The position numbers and the translations under genes are program-made. The notes under the pieces were generated by a model. It saw only the letters and a list, made by a program, of their open reading frames with translations. It was not told where the DNA came from and did not search any database. This document shows, piece after piece, positions 14,226 through 23,552 of a DNA stretch of 48,959 nucleotides (the stretch's first letter is position 1; each line of letters begins with the position of its first letter). Source of the DNA: Gemmataceae bacterium (GTDB lineage Bacteria; Planctomycetota; Planctomycetia; Gemmatales; Gemmataceae); NCBI GenBank assembly GCA_022616435.1, contig JAKEET010000016.1, positions 1 to 48,959 of the forward strand. The letters run 5' to 3'.

Positions 14226-16562
14226 CTACGGCTGCACGTCGAGCTTCTGCTCGGCGATCACCGGCCGATGGTCGTGCATCAGCGTCGCCCGAACCGTCAG
14301 CGGCATGTTGAAGGGCCCGTCCAGCTTCGCGGCGAATTGTAACGTCAACTGACCGCGATCCTGGTCGGCGGCCAGGGTGACGGGCGTCGCCGTGACGCCG
14401 CGGATGTGGGCCGGCGCGATCAACTCCACCTTCACGGCGCCAGGCATGTTCATGGCCCGTTTCACGCGCAACGGAATCGCCGCCGGCTGACCCGGCGCCG
14501 CGGCGCACGACGTGCGTTCCAGCTCCAGCGCGAGCTGGCCCGGACCAACGACCGCCACAAGCTGCTCGTTCTGATTGACGGAGCTGAAGCAGACGCGGTG
14601 CTCGCTCTTGTCCTTGTCCTTGACGACGCCGACGCCCATCACGCAGGTCCGGCTGGTGCGGCCCTGGTCCATCCAGGGGGGAAACATCGCGGCGTAGGTG
14701 AACTCGCTCACGCCGGCCGGCACCACAATCGTCGGCCCGGTCACGCCTTGCAGATGCCGCGCCTGGCGGTCGGTGAGGCTGACCTCGATCGGGCCGTCGA
14801 AGCCGTTGCGCTCGATCTTGTACTTGCGCTCGTGCAGCGAGCCTCGTGGCGCGAAACCCATGTCGTACTCGCCTTTGATGACGAACGGCGTCGGCAGCGC
14901 CACGGCGAGAAGCACGTCGTCCACGCCCGGCTCGCCGCGGTTCCCAGGCAACGTGACGGCGCGGCGCGCGTCCTGACCCTTCCACTTCGCCGTGCCGTGG
15001 ATGCGGATGCGCCTCGCCACGATCTTGGCGTCGTCCGCGGCCTTGAACGTCAGCTCCACTGATGTCTGCCCAGCGGCCAAGGTCGTGGGCGCCACCGTGA
15101 CCCCGGCGGGCAAGCCATCGACCGTCAGCGTGATCGGTTCCTTGAAACCGCCGATGCGCTCGGCGTTGATCTTCAGCTTCGACTGGCCCTTTCGCGGGAC
15201 GGTGATCGCGTCGCCAAGGGCTGGATTGCGCGGATCGGTCGCAATGTGCAAATGATAATCCGGCGCCGCCGGCCTGGCGATTCGCAGCCGGTAGGCGAAC
15301 TCCGGTCCGCCGCGGGAGCGGAAGCGATCCTGCACCTTTACGGTGTAGGCGCCGTCCGCCGGCGGCGCGAAACTGAGCGTCGGATCGAGCTGCTTCCCCG
15401 TCGCCTCCGCGCGCGCCAGTTGCTTGCCGGCGACATCGTGAACCGTGATGATGCCGTCGAGCCGCGAGCCCAGCCGCCCCGCACGCAGGTCGATTTCCAA
15501 GTTCTTGCCCTTCTTGGCCGTAAAGGTCCAGACATCGACCTCGCCGGGCACGTCAATCCGTCCATTGAAGATCGCCGGGACCGCGCGCGGCGCCGGCGGC
15601 CCTTCGTTCACTTCGGGAAGGTCATCCACGTCCAGAAGGATCGTGTTGCTTCGCTTGCCTGCCGCATCGTATTGATGCGCAAACGATTCGGCGGCGTTGG
15701 CGGGGATCGCGACTGTGACCGGTCTTGCCGGCACGTTCTGACCGCTGAGCGCGAGTTGCACGGCGCTGCCGCGCTTGCCGCCCAGCGGAAACGCGCGTTC
15801 GATCATCGGCTCGGCCGTGACGGTCAGCCGATAGACATACGCCTGGCCCCCCTGATACTGCACGTCGGTGATGTGAAGCTGATACTCGCCGTCCGCCGGC
15901 GCGACGAAGCGCAACCGAGGATCGGGCCCGCCGGCGTCATTGTTTTCGATCTGGCGGCGGCCCTGCGAATCGCGAAGCTCCAGCCGTGCCGTCAGCGGCG
16001 ATCCCAACCTCGCCGCGTTCACTTCGCACCAGACCCCCTGCCCTTTCGTCGCCGTGAAGGTCCAGACGTCCACATCCTCGCGGGGGAACATGCGGCCATT
16101 GATCGTCACCGGCGTCGTCACCTTCACCGGGACCGGGTCGCCGTCGATCTCCTCCTCGACGACTTCCGGCAAATCGCCGACGACGAACTTCTTGCTCGGC
16201 GTCGCGCCTTGCGAGGTCCACAGCCGCCAGTATCGTAACCCGAGCGGCGCATCCTTGGCGATCTGAACCTGCCCGGCCATGTCCTTGGGATAATCCTCGG
16301 CGCGTTGCGAATCGGGCAACGGAAGAAGCGGCCCTTCGAGCCAGAGCGTCGGGATGCGCTTGAGTTCTTTGGGGAATTGCACGCCGGGGCCGAGCATCTC
16401 GAAGCCGCAGTTCTGGTGCAAGAAAAGCCCGCCGACCTTGACGCTGACCGCGCTGCCGCGCTGACCGCCGGCGGGGAAGATGTACGATGCCACCGGCGGA
16501 TTGGCGCGGACACAAACAACTGAGAGGCACATGAAAAAACCTGCCAGGAATTGATTCTTCAT
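14226..16562 (-). CDS. Secreted multi-domain protein with PPC domains
   Basis: This 778-residue exported protein has a signal peptide (1-20, ending VRAN). It carries at least two bacterial pre-peptidase C-terminal (PPC) domains, seen as EDVDVWTFTATKGQGVWCEVNA and GEVDVWTFTAKKGKNLEID-type beta-sandwich segments, each followed by DGEYQLHI or DGAYTVKV. The ends are Ig-like or beta-rich. There is no protease domain, which is common for such planctomycete proteins. The ATG has CGGAGAA 5-11 bases upstream. It begins only 12 bases after the DUF5615 toxin stop, so it may be read from the same transcript. The function is unknown; a surface or periplasmic binding role is inferred. Confidence 0.8.
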   Translation of the reverse strand: MKNQFLAGFFMCLSVVCVRANPPVASYIFPAGGQRGSAVSVKVGGLFLHQNCGFEMLGPGVQFPKELKRIPTLWLEGPLLPLPDSQRAEDYPKDMAGQVQIAKDAPLGLRYWRLWTSQGATPSKKFVVGDLPEVVEEEIDGDPVPVKVTTPVTINGRMFPREDVDVWTFTATKGQGVWCEVNAARLGSPLTARLELRDSQGRRQIENNDAGGPDPRLRFVAPADGEYQLHITDVQYQGGQAYVYRLTVTAEPMIERAFPLGGKRGSAVQLALSGQNVPARPVTVAIPANAAESFAHQYDAAGKRSNTILLDVDDLPEVNEGPPAPRAVPAIFNGRIDVPGEVDVWTFTAKKGKNLEIDLRAGRLGSRLDGIITVHDVAGKQLARAEATGKQLDPTLSFAPPADGAYTVKVQDRFRSRGGPEFAYRLRIARPAAPDYHLHIATDPRNPALGDAITVPRKGQSKLKINAERIGGFKEPITLTVDGLPAGVTVAPTTLAAGQTSVELTFKAADDAKIVARRIRIHGTAKWKGQDARRAVTLPGNRGEPGVDDVLLAVALPTPFVIKGEYDMGFAPRGSLHERKYKIERNGFDGPIEVSLTDRQARHLQGVTGPTIVVPAGVSEFTYAAMFPPWMDQGRTSRTCVMGVGVVKDKDKSEHRVCFSSVNQNEQLVAVVGPGQLALELERTSCAAAPGQPAAIPLRVKRAMNMPGAVKVELIAPAHIRGVTATPVTLAADQDRGQLTLQFAAKLDGPFNMPLTVRATLMHDHRPVIAEQKLDVQP

Positions 16563-16574
16563 GATTCTCCGTTG

Positions 16575-16931
16575 CTAGGGGTGAGCTTTCTGATGCGGTG
16601 CCGGCCAGGTTCTACGACGACCAATGCCAATCGCAGCTCCGCCTGCGTATGTGGAAAGCACTCGAGCAAGTTCGGCATGAGTTTCGTTTACGGTCGAGGG
16701 CAACATGCGGAGATAGATGACCCCCGCGCCGCCGCCGTGGACAAAGACAAGGCCGCCAAAATCCCGATCCCGAGTGACAAGGATGCGTTCCCGTTCCTGC
16801 GCAATTCGCAGCAACTCCGAGTCGGCCGCTCGCGAAAGTCCCAGCGATGCCGCTGTGACGACATCATGACCCAGGCCTTCCAGGAAGACCACGGTAGCGC
16901 GGTACACATCCTGGTCAGCAAGAAACTTCAT
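16575..16931 (-). CDS. DUF5615 PIN-like toxin
   Basis: This 118-residue protein begins MKFLADQDVYRATVVFLEGLGHDV, the usual DUF5615 start with an early acidic residue. RILVTRDRDFGGLVF is the second acidic motif of this PIN-like nuclease family. The start codon overlaps the stop of the preceding antitoxin gene by ATGA. By family knowledge this is the toxin of a DUF433/DUF5615 type II pair, probably an RNase. The C-terminus (RTWPAPHQKAHP) looks low-complexity. Activity is not shown by sequence. Confidence 0.87.
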   Translation of the reverse strand: MKFLADQDVYRATVVFLEGLGHDVVTAASLGLSRAADSELLRIAQERERILVTRDRDFGGLVFVHGGGAGVIYLRMLPSTVNETHAELARVLSTYAGGAAIGIGRRRTWPAPHQKAHP

Positions 16932-17164
16932 GGCAGCGCCGCTACGTGCAAATCCTCGACGGCGACCACATCCATGGCGAATTGAACGCAGGCTCGAATG
17001 TCATCCTGCTCCAGGTCGGGGTAGTAATCGCGAATGATCTCGGCAAAGGGTATGTCTTCGCGAACCAATTCCAACACATTGTGGACACGAATGCGCGTAC
17101 CGGCCACACATGGCTTGCCGAAGTGGATACGCGGATCAATGGCAATGCGGTCTTTCATGGTCAT
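16928..17164 (-). CDS. DUF433 antitoxin
   Basis: This 78-residue protein has the DUF433 pattern: RIAIDPRIHFGKPCVAGTRIRV, then a helix-turn-helix-like VLELVREDIPFAEIIRDYYPDLEQDDIRACVQFA. It precedes and overlaps the DUF5615 toxin by four bases. DUF433 proteins neutralise the toxin and usually repress their own operon. Two in-frame ATGs (17164 and 17158) are equally possible starts. Confidence 0.9.
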   Translation of the reverse strand: MTMKDRIAIDPRIHFGKPCVAGTRIRVHNVLELVREDIPFAEIIRDYYPDLEQDDIRACVQFAMDVVAVEDLHVAALP

Positions 17165-17221
17165 GGCCAGTATAGCCGATACGCGGCAACCAACGCAACT
17201 GACGTGAAGGATTCCTCTCTC

Positions 17222-17767
17222 CTACTTCTCCTTCATCCGAATGAAACGGAAATCGAAATCGCCGGCCTCGCGCTGCAGGCCGACGCCCAGCTTGGCGTTG
17301 CCGCCGATCTTCCACGCTTTCTCGATGACCTTGCCGTTCAATTTGACCACCGCCACGCCCTTGGTGATGTCCCATTCCAGATCGTTCCACTCCCCGGCCG
17401 GCTTGGCGGCGAAGGCGTACTGTTTCGGCCCGGCCTTGGGATAGTCGCGCACCTGAAGCTGGTTGCCGTGGATGAACACGCCGGAGTCCGCGCCCTTGGC
17501 GGCCCGGAATTGCAGGCGAATGATGCAGTCGCCGCTGTGCACCTTGGCGCTGTAGATGTTCCCCTTCGCCTTCTTGCTGTCCAGATGGATGGCGCCGTCG
17601 ATCACGCTCCAGCCGTCGAGCTTGCCGGTCCAGCCTTCCAGGTCCTTGCCGTTGTCGAGCCGCGTGAAGCCGGGCTCGAGGTCGAGCTTGTCGCCGGACC
17701 AGGCGCCGGCCGCAAAGCCCAGCATGAGCGCCAGGACGGCCGCAGCCGCGGTGAATGGACTCTTCAT
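17222..17767 (-). CDS. Secreted DUF1080 (3-keto-disaccharide hydrolase-like) protein
   Basis: This 181-residue protein has a signal peptide (1-24) and then one DUF1080 domain: GFTRLDNGKDLEGWTGKLDGWSVIDGAI, DCIIRLQFRAAKGADSGVFI and the end KLGVGLQREAGDFDFRFIRM. The fold is a concanavalin-like beta sandwich, and relatives include 3-keto-glucoside hydrolases and carbohydrate-binding modules. The ATG is preceded by AAGGGGG. The same domain occurs at the C-terminus of the giant dehydrogenase at 31081-35106. The substrate is not known. Confidence 0.88.
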   Translation of the reverse strand: MKSPFTAAAAVLALMLGFAAGAWSGDKLDLEPGFTRLDNGKDLEGWTGKLDGWSVIDGAIHLDSKKAKGNIYSAKVHSGDCIIRLQFRAAKGADSGVFIHGNQLQVRDYPKAGPKQYAFAAKPAGEWNDLEWDITKGVAVVKLNGKVIEKAWKIGGNAKLGVGLQREAGDFDFRFIRMKEK

Positions 17768-17908
17768 GTCTGCACCCCCTTGTTGTGAATCTGATGATGC
17801 TTGGACCAAGTTATTCGTACCGCGAGCCCAGCAAAGATCAACGACAAAATGGTTTCGCGAACATCCGGCCGGCGATAGAATCCACGCAGTCCGCAGGAGC
17901 GTGCACCC

Positions 17909-18367
17909 ATGCGCGTCATTCTCGCTCAGCTTGCCGGTGCGATTGGCGTGGTCCTGGCCGCGGCGAGCTGGACGGGCTACCTTTCGCCGTTGCTGGGATG
18001 GACCGGAGTTGTCATCGCGGTGGTGTGTGCGATATTCCTGCTGGCGCCGCAACCGGTCCGTCTCGAATCGCCGGCGGGTGTGCCGGTGGCGCCGACTGGA
18101 GTCTGGGTTCAGCCGGACACGCCGCTGGAGCCCGGCTCTCTCGTGCTCGCCTGTTCTCAGGGGCATTGGTGGCGGGCACGAGTGCTCGCGCTGGAGGATC
18201 GAGACCGCGTGCGCGTCAATTTCGTGGGTTGGGATCCGCGCTGGGAGGAAAGCCACCGCCGCAGCCAACTGCAATTGGACGAAGACCTCGCGCCGCTGCC
18301 CGAACTGCCAGCCGAACCGTCGCAGCCGCCGGTCCCCGCATCGGACCCGCGCATCCAACGCAAGTAG
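17909..18367 (+). CDS. Membrane protein with C-terminal Tudor-like domain
   Basis: This 152-residue protein has two N-terminal hydrophobic spans (about 5-25 and 27-47). A short proline-rich linker follows, then a small beta-barrel region: PGSLVLACSQGHWWRARVLALEDRDRVRVNFVGWDPRWEESHRRSQLQ (described, about 78-124). The paired tryptophans, acidic turn and FVGWDPRWEE pattern match Tudor-knot/Agenet-like domains known from eukaryotic chromatin proteins and some planctomycetes. The C-terminus is proline-rich. Its role is unknown; binding of a methylated or basic peptide is speculation. It converges on metK with 11 bases between stops. Confidence 0.68.
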   Translation: MRVILAQLAGAIGVVLAAASWTGYLSPLLGWTGVVIAVVCAIFLLAPQPVRLESPAGVPVAPTGVWVQPDTPLEPGSLVLACSQGHWWRARVLALEDRDRVRVNFVGWDPRWEESHRRSQLQLDEDLAPLPELPAEPSQPPVPASDPRIQRK

Positions 18368-18378
18368 CGCCCTTCCAG

Positions 18379-19620
18379 CTACAGGCCGGCGGCCTTCTTC
18401 AGCGCCTCGGCCTTGTCCGCCTTCTCCCAGGTGAAGTTAGGCAGCTCGCGGCCGAAGTGGCCGTTGCGGGCCGTTTCCTTGTAGATCGGCCGCCGCAGGT
18501 TCAACGACTCGATGATGCCGCGCGGCGTCAGCTTGAAGTGCGCGCGAATGAGATCGATCAACTGCTCGTCCGTCACGCTCTTGGCGTGCGTGCCGCCCGT
18601 GTTGACCCAGATGTTGAGCGGATCGGGATAGCCGATGGCGTAGGACAGCTGCACCTCGCACTCGCGGGCCAGGCCGGCGGCCACGATGTTCTTGGCGATG
18701 TAGCGGGCCATGTACGCCGCCGAGCGGTCCACCTTGGTCGGGTCCTTGCCGGAGAAGGCGCCGCCGCCGTGGCGGCCGCGGCCGCCGTAGCTGTCCACGA
18801 TGATCTTGCGGCCGGTCAAGCCGCAGTCGCCGTGCGGGCCGCCGGTCTCGAAATTGCCGGTCGGATTGATGTGGCACTTCACGGCGCTGTCGGGGATGTT
18901 GCCGGGGGCCTGGCCGGGAAGGACCATGACCAGGTCGCCCTTGATCAGGTCGGCTCGCTCCCTTTTGAGGGTGGGCAGGATCAACTTGTCGATGATGATC
19001 TTGCGGGCTTCGTTCGAAAACAGGCCCTTCGCGTCCATCGCCGTCTTGTCGTGCTGCGTCGAGAGAACGATGGTGTGAATGCGCACTGGCGTGCCGTCGG
19101 CATCGTACTCGACCGTCACCTGGCTCTTGGCGTCGGGCCGCAGGAACGGGATGTCCTTTTTTTCCCGCAAGGTCGCATGGTTCTCGACGAGGCGATGGGC
19201 GAGATAGATCGGCAACGGCATGAGCGTCCGTGTTTCGGTGCACGCGAAACCGAACATCATCCCCTGGTCGCCGGCGCCGCCCACGTCCACGCCCATGGAA
19301 ATGTCGGGCGACTGTGAATGCAGATTGCAGCACACCTGGCACGTGTCGGCCGCGAAGCCGATGGCCGGATCGGTGTAGCCGATCTCGCGGATCATCTTGC
19401 GGACGATGCCGTCCACGACGGCCCGCGTCAGCTCGGCCTTGGTGGTGATCTCGCCGGAGACGATGGCCAGGTCCGTGGTCACCATGGTCTCGCAGGCGAC
19501 GCGGCTGGTCGGATCGGCGGCCAGGCAATGATCGAGGATGGCGTCCGAGATCTGGTCGGCCACTTTGTCGGGGTGGCCCATCGACACGGATTCGCTGGTG
19601 AAGAGGTAGCGGTGGGACAC
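18379..19620 (-). CDS. metK: S-adenosylmethionine synthetase
   Basis: MetK makes S-adenosylmethionine from methionine and ATP. All signatures are present: [16 protein letters not shown] at 15-30, [13 protein letters not shown] and [22 protein letters not shown] (abbreviated, near 270). The GTG at 19620 gives 413 residues and has GAAGGAT about 10 bases upstream. An upstream TTG would add 17 residues and is less likely. The adjacent ParE-type toxin-antitoxin pair lies upstream on the same strand. No SAM riboswitch is evident in the 98-base gap. Confidence 0.97.
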   Translation of the reverse strand: MSHRYLFTSESVSMGHPDKVADQISDAILDHCLAADPTSRVACETMVTTDLAIVSGEITTKAELTRAVVDGIVRKMIREIGYTDPAIGFAADTCQVCCNLHSQSPDISMGVDVGGAGDQGMMFGFACTETRTLMPLPIYLAHRLVENHATLREKKDIPFLRPDAKSQVTVEYDADGTPVRIHTIVLSTQHDKTAMDAKGLFSNEARKIIIDKLILPTLKRERADLIKGDLVMVLPGQAPGNIPDSAVKCHINPTGNFETGGPHGDCGLTGRKIIVDSYGGRGRHGGGAFSGKDPTKVDRSAAYMARYIAKNIVAAGLARECEVQLSYAIGYPDPLNIWVNTGGTHAKSVTDEQLIDLIRAHFKLTPRGIIESLNLRRPIYKETARNGHFGRELPNFTWEKADKAEALKKAAGL

Positions 19621-19718
19621 GGGAAGATCCTTCTTGTTCGTTGTCGAGAATCGGGGTCCAGCAATGGGCAAATTATAGGGAAAACGTCGCGGCGGTACTA
19701 GCGCTTGCGGCGGGCGTC

Positions 19719-19994
19719 CTAACGTTTGCGGCGTTTTCTCGAGCGCGCGTCCCAGACGTGAAATATCCGGACGGCGCCATCTCTCACATGGTACAGGACT
19801 CCCAACGGCTCCGCGAAAAGCACGCGATCGCCGTCTGCACGCGACTCACCTTGCAGAGTTGGGAATCTCTGGAGCTTCTGATCGATTTGATCGGCCGCTG
19901 CGGTAATCGCCTCGCGAAGCGCCGAATCCGCGTTCATCCACAAAGTTGTCAGCTCATTGAGGGCCCGGCGAAGCCAAATGACCATGTATGTCAT
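19719..19994 (-). CDS. RelE/ParE-type toxin
   Basis: This 91-residue protein has the ParE/RelE length and pattern: [13 protein letters not shown] at the N-terminus, [17 protein letters not shown] in the first helices, and a C-terminal strand pair [17 protein letters not shown]. Its start overlaps the antitoxin stop by ATGA. The family includes gyrase poisons and ribosome-dependent mRNA nucleases; which applies here is not visible. The very basic tail (RSRKRRKR) is notable. Confidence 0.8.
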   Translation of the reverse strand: MTYMVIWLRRALNELTTLWMNADSALREAITAAADQIDQKLQRFPTLQGESRADGDRVLFAEPLGVLYHVRDGAVRIFHVWDARSRKRRKR

Positions 19995-20224
19995 AGCTTC
20001 TCCAGGTGCGCGATCACCTCTTTCGTAGTGTACGTTTTTTCCTTCGACGCCATCCTTCGCCGAATTTCAGCCCGGCTGATTTTCGGCTCTCGGTCCAGAT
20101 CATCGGCGTCGTTTTCTGGGAACAGTCGCGCTACAACCCGGCCTCCGCGATCGCAGAGTTCGAGCGGTTCCGCGAGATTGCGCAGTCTTTTCTTGAGTTG
20201 GTCGTCGAGGATTATTCTCGTCAT
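19991..20224 (-). CDS. Antitoxin paired with ParE/RelE-type toxin
   Basis: This 77-residue protein starts at ATG 20224 with AAAGGAGA about 7-14 bases upstream. ELCDRGGRVVARLFP looks like a short DNA-binding beta unit as in AbrB-like antitoxins, and [29 protein letters not shown] is the helical toxin-binding tail. It overlaps the toxin gene by four bases. The family is assigned by context more than by motif. Confidence 0.72.
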   Translation of the reverse strand: MTRIILDDQLKKRLRNLAEPLELCDRGGRVVARLFPENDADDLDREPKISRAEIRRRMASKEKTYTTKEVIAHLEKL

Positions 20225-20331
20225 GGCGTCTCCTTTCCGGTAGTAATTGGATTGTACCCTCATCGATTGCCTGTTGCGAGACGATTCTCGATGGTTGACA
20301 TCCACCCGTCAATCTTACGTGGAGGTGCATC

Positions 20332-21117
20332 ATGAAACGATTCCTGACGACTCTGGCAGCGTTGCTCGTCTGCCAAGTGGAGGCGCGAAGCGAAGTGAAA
20401 ACCGAGATCGTGACCTACAAGTACGGCGACCAGACCTTCAAGGGTTACCTGGCGTTCGACAACGCGGCCAAGGGCAAACGGCCCGGCATCCTCGTGGTCC
20501 ATGAGTGGTGGGGATTGAACGACTATGCCCGCAAGCGGACCGAGCAGCTCGCCAAGATGGGCTACGTGGCCTTCGCCGCGGACATGTACGGCGACGGCAA
20601 GACGACCGAGCACCCGAAGGAAGCGGGCGCGATGGCCGGCATGGTCCGCAAGAATCAGAAGGAATGGCTGGGGCGAGCCAACGCCGGGCTGGACGTGCTC
20701 CGCAAACATGCCAAGGTGGACTCCGGCAAGCTGGCTGCGATCGGTTACTGCTTCGGCGGCTCGACGGCCCTGCAACTGGCCCATTCGAACAGCGGCATCA
20801 ACGCGGCGGTGAGCTTTCACGGCGCCCTGCTGGTTCCCGATGCCACGAATGACAAAGCAATCACCGCCAAGATCCTGATCTGCCACGGCGCCGCGGATTC
20901 GTTCATACCTGAAGAGACGTGTCAAAAGGTGCGGACCGCCTACGAGCAGCTCGGCGTCGATTATCAGATGATCTACTACGGCGGCGCCCAGCACAGCTTC
21001 ACCGTCAAGGGAGCGGATGACCGCGGGTTGAAGGGCATTCGCTACAACGCCGCCGCCGACCGGCACTCGTGGGCGGCGATGACGGCGCTGTTCGACGACG
21101 TGTTTGGGAAGAAGTAA
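20332..21117 (+). CDS. Secreted dienelactone hydrolase family protein
   Basis: This 261-residue alpha/beta hydrolase has the DLH signature HEWWGLNDY and FAADMYGDG. The catalytic triad is Cys140 (GYCFGG), Asp189 (CHGAADSF) and His221 (AQHSF). A hydrophobic N-terminus (1-20) suggests export. The ATG has GGAGG 8-12 bases upstream. Family members hydrolyse dienelactones or other esters; the substrate here is unknown. The 3' end runs into a long palindrome shared with the opposing helicase gene. Confidence 0.9.
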   Translation: MKRFLTTLAALLVCQVEARSEVKTEIVTYKYGDQTFKGYLAFDNAAKGKRPGILVVHEWWGLNDYARKRTEQLAKMGYVAFAADMYGDGKTTEHPKEAGAMAGMVRKNQKEWLGRANAGLDVLRKHAKVDSGKLAAIGYCFGGSTALQLAHSNSGINAAVSFHGALLVPDATNDKAITAKILICHGAADSFIPEETCQKVRTAYEQLGVDYQMIYYGGAQHSFTVKGADDRGLKGIRYNAAADRHSWAAMTALFDDVFGKK

Positions 21118-21133
21118 TCCGGTCGTTCCAGAT

Positions 21134-21227
21134 TCATTTAGCCGGCGAGCTTGCTCGCCGCGGACAGAATCCCCAGCATCTGTGGATGGGATACGGTCCA
21201 CGGCGAGCAAGCTCGCCGGCTAAATGA
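21134..21227. repeat. 27-bp perfect inverted repeat between convergent genes
   Basis: Arms 21134-21160 and 21201-21227 are exact reverse complements with 40 bases between. Each arm contains ttagccggcgagcttgctcg or its complement. The right arm supplies the final codons (Ile-Ile) and TAG stop of the helicase gene. It probably acts as a bidirectional transcription end and belongs to the TTTAGCC-type palindromes also found at 28648 and 35109. Confidence 0.9.
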
Positions 21228-23523
21228 TCTTCGCTGCCGCAACCGTTTCGCCCTCCACCACGTCGGCCGCGTGCGCCTTGTCGATCGCCTCGTCCGTGCT
21301 CGCCGGATCGACGGCCCGGCAGCTTTCCGTCAACTGGCCGGCGATGTCGCGCATCTCCTGCTGCCATGCCTCGGGCGTAGTATCGGCGGGGCACACCTGC
21401 GCGAACTCGCCGCACAGCAGGATCAGCCGCAGTAAGTGGCGGAAGACGATCCCTTCTTGCTTCACGAGATCGCGCGACTGGATGTACTTGTTGAAGTTGC
21501 CGCCGAAGCGAAGCAACTCTCCGGCCGCCCAGACCGAGTTCGTCGTCATATCGGTCACCTCCGGATACAGCGCGTCGAACAAGAGCCGCAGCTTCTCGGC
21601 CAGGGTCGGGGGATGTTCCTCTTCTTCCCAGGGATCGTAAGCGTCATCGTCGGCGTCGTCTTCGCCGGGCGGCGGCTTGGCGACCATCAAGCCGCGGCGG
21701 ATCAGTTCCTCGTCGAGCCGTGTTCGCGCCAGCGGGCCAGGAGGCAAGCTGTCCTCGCGCGGCACGCGCACTTGCCGCAGCACCGAGCGCGGGAATTCGA
21801 GCACGCTTTCCAGGGCCTGCAAACGCTCCTCGCGGTCGGCGCTGCCGAGGTGCTGCAGCAGAAAGGCGCCGTAGAGCGGATGGATGCTCCGAAAAACGAG
21901 CAGGTGATCGAGGGCCGGCGTCGGCGCGGCCGATTCCGCTTTGTACGGCGCCGGCGGTTCTTCACCCGCGGGCATCGCTGCGCTCATCCCGCGGCTTGAG
22001 TCGGGTTCGGGAAGCGGCGGCGACAGCGTCACGTAGCCGCCGCGCGCCAGGGTTTGCAGCATCCCTTCCAGGTGTCTTTCCGCCGCCTGGATGCGCGGCT
22101 CGTCCATCAGCCGTTTGCGCATGACGTTGCGGACCCGCTGTACTTCCGGCGAAATCTTGAGCAGATACGCCAGCAGCCGCCACGGGATCGGGCCTTTGCT
22201 ATACAGCTTCGCCGGCGGCGCCGTCTGCAGTTGCTTGAACTGGCCCTCGCTCCAGTACATCTGCGTGTCGCGCCGCGACGGCTTCTTCCGCTTCAAGTCC
22301 TTCTTGGCTTTCATCAATCCCGGATCGCGCGTCTCCTCCGGAATCGCGTCGTACCTCTCCTTCCAGCGCAGGATCTTGACGTCGTCCTCGTGGGCCAGCG
22401 CGAACACGTAGCCCTTGTCGTCGTATTGCGGCCGCCCGGCGCGGCCGAAGATCTGCTGGGCGGTGCTCGCATCCATCAGCCGTTGCTTGCCGACCGGGCC
22501 CTTCACCAGGCTCCCCAGCACCACCGACCGCGCCGGCAGGTTGATCCCCGCGGCCAGCGTCTCGGTGCAGATGACCGCCGCCAGCAGCTTGCGCGTGAAC
22601 AGGTCTTCCACCACCCGGCGATACTTGGGCAGCAATCCGGCGTGATGGACGCCGACGCCGCGATGCAGAAGCTGCTTCATCTTCGGGCCGACGCCCTGGG
22701 TCCAATCGAGCTTGTTGACTTCGGCGTGCAAGATCGTTTTTTGGTCGCCGGCCAGGAGCGGCAGTCCCTTGAGCTGCTCGGCCACGCTCCAACACTCATC
22801 GCGATTGAAACAGAACACCAACGCCGGAATCGTGCGATGCTCGCCGTCCCCCTTGGCCATCTCAACCATCTGCTCGTTGAGGAACTGGTCCGGAACCCAG
22901 CGGTAGGTCAGCGGCACCTTCCGGTCCTTGCTTTCGACCAGGTCCAGCTTGCGGCCATGACAGCGTTCCAGCCAGTTGAGGAACTCGCGCGAATTGCCGA
23001 CGGTCGCCGACAAGAGCAGCAGGCGGGCGTGGGCCGGCAGCATCGACAATGACAATTCCCAGACGATGCCGCGCTCCGGGTCGTTGAAGCTGTGAAACTC
23101 GTCCATGACCACGGCGGCGACGTTGTGAAAATCGAACATCTCCGGATGCAGCAGCCGATTGAGCAAGATCTCGGCGACGACGACGAGAATGCGCGCCTCC
23201 GGATTAACCCGGCGATTGCCGGTCACGAGGCCGACGTCGTCGGGGTGAAAGCCCCAGCGGGCGGCCAAGTCTTGCATCTCGCGAAACTTTTGCTCGGTCA
23301 GCGCAATCAGCGGCGTCGTGTAGTAGCCGACCTTGCCGGTGTGCAAGGCCTCAAAAAGTGCTGCCTGGGCGATGACGGTCTTGCCGGTGCCGGTCGGCGC
23401 GCACACCAGCACGCCCTGCTCGGCCGTGAACCACGCCAGGAGCGCGTCCTCCTGCATCGGATACGGCGGATACGGAAGCTGCGCGAGATACTGCTCTGCA
23501 AGTTGATCGCGCGTGGGTTGCAT
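21220..23523 (-). CDS. Ski2-like DEAD/DEAH-box helicase
   Basis: This 767-residue protein is a superfamily 2 helicase. Walker A APTGTGKT lies at 42-49, the Walker B motif reads DEFH (141-144), motif III is SAT (172-174) and motif VI QIFGRAGRP (357-365). GVGVHHAGLLPKYRRVVE and ETLAAGINLPAR are typical of the Ski2/Mtr4/Hel308 branch. The remaining 350 residues are helical, with an acidic stretch (PGEDDADDDAYDPWEEEEHPP). Such enzymes unwind RNA or DNA; an RNA role is plausible but unproven. The ATG at 23523 follows from the N-terminal QPTRDQL start. Confidence 0.92.
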   Translation of the reverse strand: MQPTRDQLAEQYLAQLPYPPYPMQEDALLAWFTAEQGVLVCAPTGTGKTVIAQAALFEALHTGKVGYYTTPLIALTEQKFREMQDLAARWGFHPDDVGLVTGNRRVNPEARILVVVAEILLNRLLHPEMFDFHNVAAVVMDEFHSFNDPERGIVWELSLSMLPAHARLLLLSATVGNSREFLNWLERCHGRKLDLVESKDRKVPLTYRWVPDQFLNEQMVEMAKGDGEHRTIPALVFCFNRDECWSVAEQLKGLPLLAGDQKTILHAEVNKLDWTQGVGPKMKQLLHRGVGVHHAGLLPKYRRVVEDLFTRKLLAAVICTETLAAGINLPARSVVLGSLVKGPVGKQRLMDASTAQQIFGRAGRPQYDDKGYVFALAHEDDVKILRWKERYDAIPEETRDPGLMKAKKDLKRKKPSRRDTQMYWSEGQFKQLQTAPPAKLYSKGPIPWRLLAYLLKISPEVQRVRNVMRKRLMDEPRIQAAERHLEGMLQTLARGGYVTLSPPLPEPDSSRGMSAAMPAGEEPPAPYKAESAAPTPALDHLLVFRSIHPLYGAFLLQHLGSADREERLQALESVLEFPRSVLRQVRVPREDSLPPGPLARTRLDEELIRRGLMVAKPPPGEDDADDDAYDPWEEEEHPPTLAEKLRLLFDALYPEVTDMTTNSVWAAGELLRFGGNFNKYIQSRDLVKQEGIVFRHLLRLILLCGEFAQVCPADTTPEAWQQEMRDIAGQLTESCRAVDPASTDEAIDKAHAADVVEGETVAAAKII

Positions 23524-23552
23524 GCGATCATCATACGATTTGCGTGAAATCT

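Noticed and set aside
19621..19718. SAM riboswitch upstream of metK
   Set aside because: The 98-base gap shows no convincing SAM-I, SAM-II or SAM-IV core.
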